Shown here one piece after another: positions 58,725 through 64,000 of a stretch of DNA of 64,000 bases. Source of the DNA: Spiroplasma sp. NBRC 100390 (lineage in GTDB: Bacteria > Bacillota_I > Bacilli_A > Mycoplasmatales > Mycoplasmataceae); assembly GCF_001886495.1 (NCBI RefSeq), contig NZ_CP018022.1:62001-126000 (forward strand), given 5' to 3'. Position 1 is the first letter of the stretch, and each line of letters opens with the position of its first letter. The position numbers and the translations under genes were made by a program. The notes under the pieces were generated by a model. That model had not been told where the DNA came from. It did no database searches and was given only the letters and a program-made list of their open reading frames with translations.

Positions 58725-61323
58725 ATCATCTTATATGGCATTAATTATGTTGTTTATTTATGTTCCAATTATGATTTTAATTTTGTTTTCATTTAACAGT
58801 GGAGAGAGTATGAGTATCTTTAATGGTTTTTCTGATCGTTGATATAAGCAACTTGCCAATGAGCAACCATTTCTTCAAAGTATTATTGTTTCTGTTTTTA
58901 CCGCTGTTATTGCAACAGTAATTTCGGTTGTAATTGGTACATTAGCAGCGATTGGTTTAAGTCGTGCCCGCAAAATTACACAAAAAATGACATTATCAAT
59001 TACTAATATTCCATTAATTAATGCTGATATTATTACGGCTGTTTCGTTAATGATGTTATTTATTGCGTTGGGAGCTAACTTTGGGATGCTTACCTTAGTA
59101 ATGGCCCATATTTCGTTTGATGTTCCTTATGTAATTATTACCGTTTTACCACGGTTACGAAAAGTTGATCCAAAATTACTTGAAGCATCATTAGATTTAG
59201 GAGCAAAACCATCACAAACATTACGAAAAATTATTTTGCCAATTTTAAAACCAGCAATAATTGCTGCTGCTGCAATTGCTTTTGCAATGAGTTTTGATGA
59301 TTTTATTATTTCATATTTCACGGGGGGTGATGATGTTAACGTTGCAACATTCATTTACACAATGAAACGGATCAAACCTTTTATTAATGCATTTGGAACA
59401 ATTTGCATTGCAATTATTGCTTTTGTTATTATTGGTTGAAACGGTTGAAACATTTATAAAATTAATTACAATCGCTTACGTCGTGAAATGTTAAAAGGAA
59501 CCTACAAAGATAAAGATATTATGCGTTATGAAAAGAAATTAGCGTTATTCTATCATCAACTTAATACCAAAACATTTCAAAGTGAAAAACAAAAAGAACA
59601 TTTACGTTGAAAAATTATTAAATTAGAAAAAAAATATGACAAAACTTTAGTATGAATTAAAAATAAAAAACAAACTTTTATTGAACGACAAGAAATTAAA
59701 GAAAACATTAATAAGATGTCACGAAAAAAATTTCGTTGATTTGCTCGTAGTTGAAAACCAGCAACGTTAGCAATCATTTCAGTTGGTTCAATTGGACTAT
59801 TAACAGGAGTTTATATTAGTAATAATATTTATGACTTAGCAGTTGCAAACTGAGGTGGTTATATTACTTCGGACTTAATTAGTAACTTTGAAAAGAAATA
59901 TAATGTTAAAGTTAAATATAGTGTTTATGATAGTAATGAAACATTGTATAACAAACTATATACAACACATTATGATGTTATGGTTCCAAGTGATTATATG
60001 GTTAATAAATTAGCACAAGAAGGACGCTTAGAAGAGATCGACTATCAAAAATTAAATAGTGTTGATAAAAACTTCAATATTATTAAACCTAATCCAACAT
60101 ATGATGAAAATAATTCAGGTAAATGAACAATTGGTAATCAATATTTTAATGATTTGAATGTTGATATTGCCGCAGTCAAAAAGATAAATCCAGAATTTTA
60201 TAAAAATTGTATTGAGACAAATATTGATCCAACGCAATCAAAATGTTTTGATAAAACATATGCGGCGTCATTAAATAATGGTTTGTTAAATATTTTAAAT
60301 AAAAACGAAGTTAAGGTTACTGACAAATTAGCGGTCCAATCTAATGCTGATATCAAAACAATTGTAAATTACAGTTTACCATACTTTTGAGGAGAAGTTT
60401 CGTTAGTTGTTAATCCAACAAAAAGTAACTTAGATTTTTTACAAGACATTTTTTCCAAAGCAAATGTTAATTTACCAGGACAAGCAAAAGGTAAATTTGG
60501 TTATCAACGTGAAAAATGAGATTCTGCAATAAATCGTGATCAAATTGCTATTAATGAAGTTACTTACAACAATGTTTATTCAAATGGAATTTCATGAGAT
60601 ATTCTATGACAAGCAGCGGCAGCTAAGAAACGAGTTCTAGTAAATAATGATCCACGAAATTTATTTATGTTAGCGAATGAAAAAAACTATTTTGAACCAG
60701 TTCCAAAAACACAAAGTCAAGTTGACGTAGATTATAATGAGCTAACAACACTGTTAAAATATAATAATGTTGCTTTAATGAACGATGAGTTGCTTAATGC
60801 TGTTGGTGATGGAAACTTTGACTTTGCTTTTATGTATAATGGTGATGCTATTTATGCTGACACATTATTCGCAAATAGTAGAAAAGAAGCTAGTGGGACA
60901 AAATTAATTATTACTCGCCCACGAGCAACAACACAGTGAACACCGCAAACAACTGAAGGAACAAATATTTGAAGTGACAATATGGTATTAGCAAAAAATG
61001 CTCGGCATAAAGATTTAGCCTATAAGTTTATGAATTATGTTGTTCAAAATTCAACAGCATTAACAGAAGAAGCAAATTATACTTCACCTTATCAACAAGT
61101 AATGGATTATGAAAATAATTATAACTATTATAGTAATGGTCATAATCCTGATTCGGGGGCAATGGTTAACTATCGTCGTGATTATGTCCCAGTAGCAAGA
61201 TTTGATCAAACTCTTCAACAGTATATTGCTAAGCCGCAAATTTCAGATGGTCCATTTATGTTAACTGACTTAGACGCGTATCTTTTAAATAAATATAATA
61301 TTTTAATTGCTGGAAAAAATTAG
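58708..61323 (+). CDS. potCD: PotC-PotD fusion: permease and polyamine-binding protein
   Basis: 871 aa in one open frame with 13 or more TGA(Trp) codons. Residues 1-~250 are a PotC-type permease, with the EAA loop LLEASLDLGAKPSQTLRKII. About 255-345 is a highly charged cytoplasmic linker. About 350-372 is an extra membrane segment. About 375-871 is a PotD-type substrate-binding domain (FEKKYNVKVKYSVYDSNET; YDVMVPSDYMVNKLAQEG), tethered outside the cell. Fusion replaces a lipoprotein anchor. ATG after AAAGGGGCGTCGTA. Confidence 0.92.
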
Positions 61324-61345
61324 AGATGTTTTATCTCTTTTTTTC
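61322..61345 (+). terminator. terminator of pot operon
   Basis: 6-bp stem AGAGAT/ATCTCT with loop GTTTT and T-run; starts inside the potCD stop codon. Confidence 0.85.
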
Positions 61346-61393
61346 TTGCAAGGAAAATAAAAAGGTAATGATTATATAATAAGTTGAAGGCGG

Positions 61394-61951
61394 GTGGTTC
61401 TTGTTAAAAAGAAAGGATATTTTATTTTTACAATATTATTTGGTATCTTAGTTACCTTAATTTATTTTTTATTTGCTTGACGAATAAATGGTAATAATTT
61501 TGTAGAAAAAGATTTTCGAAAATATGATTATAAAATAATTTTTATAAATAAATATAATTTACCCTTAAGTCAACCAAAAATAATTCCAGCTTCTGTTTGA
61601 CTTTCTACTGAGGTGGTTGGTTGAACAATTGAAGCAATTCTATTAAATTATCAATTTGATTTTAATTCTTTTGTGCCAATTAATAAAAATACGTTACAAA
61701 AAAAATATCAACATATAACAACAATTGGTCTAGTTCCAAAAGCACAGTACATTAAATGATATCCACGACAGTTAGTGACAAAGCAGCTTTTAGCTCAAGT
61801 TTCAATTCCAAATTTTCTCCAACCAGAAGTTATAAAAATGCTACAAGATAGGATAAATTCTTCGACGATTATTATTACCAAATTACAACAATATTTAAGC
61901 GGTAGTTATTTAAAATATTTTAATATTATTAGGTTATTTTGTGTTTTTTAA
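61394..61951 (+). CDS. hypothetical N-terminally anchored protein
   Basis: 185 aa from a GTG start at 61394 (reads VLVKKKGYFIFTILFG after the initiator), with AAGGCGG close upstream. One membrane segment (~10-30) is followed by an extracytoplasmic-looking domain with no recognised family. Trp codons are all TGA. TATAAT at 61375-61380 may be its -10. It overlaps the comEC start by 11 nt, suggesting coupled expression with the DNA-uptake channel protein. Confidence 0.6.
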
Positions 61952-64000
61952 TTTAAAAAAGATATGTCATTTTTTAAAGAAGGAATATTTTATTTTGCTT
62001 GGAGGAATAATTCTTTTTAATTATTTACTATTAATAAATAGTTACTATACCATTTTAATTATTTTTATTCTAATTTTTATTTTAATTTGACAGCAACAAA
62101 AGATTTACTTATGAGTTTTAATTTTGGCAATTATTATATCAGCAATTTTATTTTATTATTTAAAGCATCCAAATTTTTATCAAAATCAAATTGCTTCTGG
62201 GCAAATTCAAAAAAAGGGGGTCGGATATTATTATTTACAAATTGGTTGAAAACAATATTTTTTAAAAACAACACTTAATTTTGAGTTGCATGACCAAGTT
62301 TATTTGCAAGGATATTATTCTGCGATTACTTCATCACCTAATATTTATGAATTAAATCTTCATCATTGATTAAATGCTAACAATATTTTTTATCAGTTTA
62401 ATTTAACAAAAGTAATTGAAGTTAAAACGGGAACTAGTATTCTTGCTAAGATTACAAATTTTTTTAATAATTATGATGACTTAACTAAAGACACAATTTA
62501 TTTAATTTTGTTTGGTCAAAAAACAAAAACAACATTTAATTTATATAATGATTTTGTTAAAATGGGGGTCATTCATTTGCTAATTGTTTCTGGATATCAT
62601 ATTAATATTTTATTTTATTTTTTAGATAGATTGTTTAAACGAATCTTTCGAAGAAAGATTTACTATTATTTTATTTATGGTTTCCTGTTTTTTTATTTGT
62701 ATCTTTTGAACTATTCTTTTGCAAGTGTTAAAGTCGTTATTTTATTAACCCTTTCATTATTTAATACTCATTTTTTGCAAAAAAAATTATCATTACATCA
62801 AATATGAGGACTAAATGTTTTTTTAGTTTTATTATTTTTCCCGTATAGTTTTTTGTCAAGTGGTTTTTGATACAGCTTTACCGTAACTTTATTTATTTTT
62901 ACTTTTCAGACAAAAACAAAACATTATGCTTTTTATCAAAAATTATTTTATTATAATTTTATGATTTTTGTTGTATTACTTGGTTGAACAATCTATTTTA
63001 ATTATCATTTAAATTTTGCTAGCATGTTGTTTAATTTGTTATTAACACCAATTTTAGTGGTAATCTATTTACTTTCATTTTTAATTGTCTGATTGCCACC
63101 TTGTTATTTTATTTATCAATTCTTTTACTTTTTATTAAGTAACTATGTTGCTCTTTGTACAAAAATTAATTTAATGTGGAATGTCGGTGTTGTTAATATC
63201 GGTTATATTGTTTTATATTATCTTATTTTATTAAGTATTATCAATAGCATTCGATGATGAAAAAAGTTATTTACTTTTATGTTAATATTTTTTTTACTTT
63301 GTACTAGTTTTCAAAATAGTTTTTTTAGTGTTAATTATTCTATAACAATGTTAAATGTTGGTAATGGTCAGACAATTGTTCTTCAGGATCATCGAGCTTT
63401 AAAAACTGTTTTGTATGATGTTGGTGTTGGCAGGGGACGGTCAAAACAATTAGTAAGAAATTATTTAAGATGAGCAGGGATTAATTGGATTGATGCAGTT
63501 TTTATTTCGCATCAACATGATGATCATTATAATAATCTATTTGAAGTTCAAAACTATTTTTTAGTTAAGCAAATTATTCAAAATAACACTAACTTAAAAA
63601 CTATTTGATTTGGCGGAATGAAGTTTACGATTTTACATCGAAGTATTAACGATGCTGATGAGAATAATAATAGTTTAGTTGTTTTAGTTAAAATTAATAA
63701 TATTAAAATTCTATTGACAGGAGATATTAGTCAAAAAGTTGAACTTAATTTATTAAACCAAGATTTAAGTACTGTTAATTTATTACAGGTTGCCATCATG
63801 GTTCGGCAACGAGTTCTAGCTTGCCTTTTTTTACAAAGGATACAGCCAAGATTTTGTTTTATTTCCGGTGAAAAAACAAAACAACAAAAGTACCCTGCTG
63901 CAACAGTTTTAGAAAATTTACAAACTGTTAACTGTCAAATTTATTTTACTGGTGACAAACAAAATCTTCAATTTAATATTATTGGTAAACAACCAATGCT
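61941..64000 (+). CDS. comEC: ComEC/Rec2-family DNA-internalisation protein, 3' end outside window, motif frameshifted
   Basis: Open frame from GTG 61941 to the right edge. Order: OB-like N-domain (~60-160); multi-TM competence domain with MGVIHLLIVSGYHINILF (~205-225) and further segments to ~455; metallo-beta-lactamase-like domain with MLNVGNGQTIVL and ISHQHDDHYNN. The expected VAHHGSATSSS motif is encoded in another frame at 63791-63825. A missing base near 63793 and an extra T in the run at 63826-63832 shift the frame out and back. The start is the first in-frame codon after the previous gene. Confidence 0.85.

Noticed and set aside
61964-62020. ATG at 61964 as comEC start
   Set aside because: Frame stops after 18 codons; the comEC frame is entered from GTG 61941.
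62087-62278. 63-codon open frame inside comEC
   Set aside because: Wrong frame; the real comEC frame (multiples of 3) is open through the region.

Overview
The window reads as a chromosomal segment of a Spiroplasma, most likely from the citri/melliferum/poulsonii side of the genus. The DNA is strongly AT-rich. TGA is read as tryptophan inside nearly every conserved gene (rpoB, rpoC, fusA, atpA, metK and others), which is genetic code 4. Gene content is mollicute-like: no cell-wall synthesis genes, ATP synthase, sugar PTS systems, a polyamine ABC transporter and a lean translation set. All coordinates below were re-derived with TGA as Trp, so many genes are longer than a standard-code reading would give. 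No rRNA, CRISPR array, insertion sequence or recognisable prophage is visible.

Layout. 1-10.9 kb: core information genes on + (rpoB 3' part, rpoC, rpsL, rpsG, fusA, tuf). 10.9-13.1 kb: a lemA/DUF3137-like pair facing an opposing membrane protein. 13.2-16.5 kb: manA and a fructose/mannose-family PTS IIABC. 16.5-19.8 kb: three membrane proteins (81 aa; a YwaF/TMEM164-like protein; a MATE exporter). 19.8-23.0 kb: a 1,021-aa protein built like a pyruvate-dehydrogenase E2 but lacking both the lipoyl lysine and the catalytic histidine. 23.0-25.3 kb: a sparse island with a divergent YigZ, an isolated exported protein, a large hairpin and tRNA-His. 25.3-36.2 kb: a beta-glycoside PTS locus (two GH1 enzymes, EIIB, EIIC, Gfo/Idh oxidoreductase, ROK kinase, EIIA, DUF871/GH170-type 6-phosphoglycosidase, and two tiny membrane proteins on the - strand). 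36.3-43.8 kb: upp and the complete F-ATPase operon, whose epsilon subunit lacks the C-terminal domain. 43.9-53.7 kb: HAD phosphatases, secG-rnr-smpB, a hypothetical, an ADH-like protein, ftsY-ylxM-ymdB and an anchored alpha/beta hydrolase. 53.7-56.0 kb: a SAM-I-like riboswitch, metK and another HAD phosphatase. 56.1-61.3 kb: an XRE-cupin regulator and polyamine transporter potA-potB-potCD (fused). 61.4-64 kb: a small anchored protein and comEC, cut by the window end.

How the genes work together. The PTS clusters import and phosphorylate sugars for glycolysis, and ATP synthase and the polyamine importer depend on the same energy supply. SecG, FtsY, YlxM, RNase R and SmpB cover protein export and RNA/ribosome quality control. 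The SAM riboswitch appears to couple metK transcription to SAM through a terminator just before the gene. The most unusual items are the E2-like pseudoenzyme, the GH170-type enzyme in a wall-less organism, the isolated exported protein with its neighbouring hairpin, and two compensating frameshifts across the HHGS motif of ComEC. All function calls are from reading the sequence; no database search was run.
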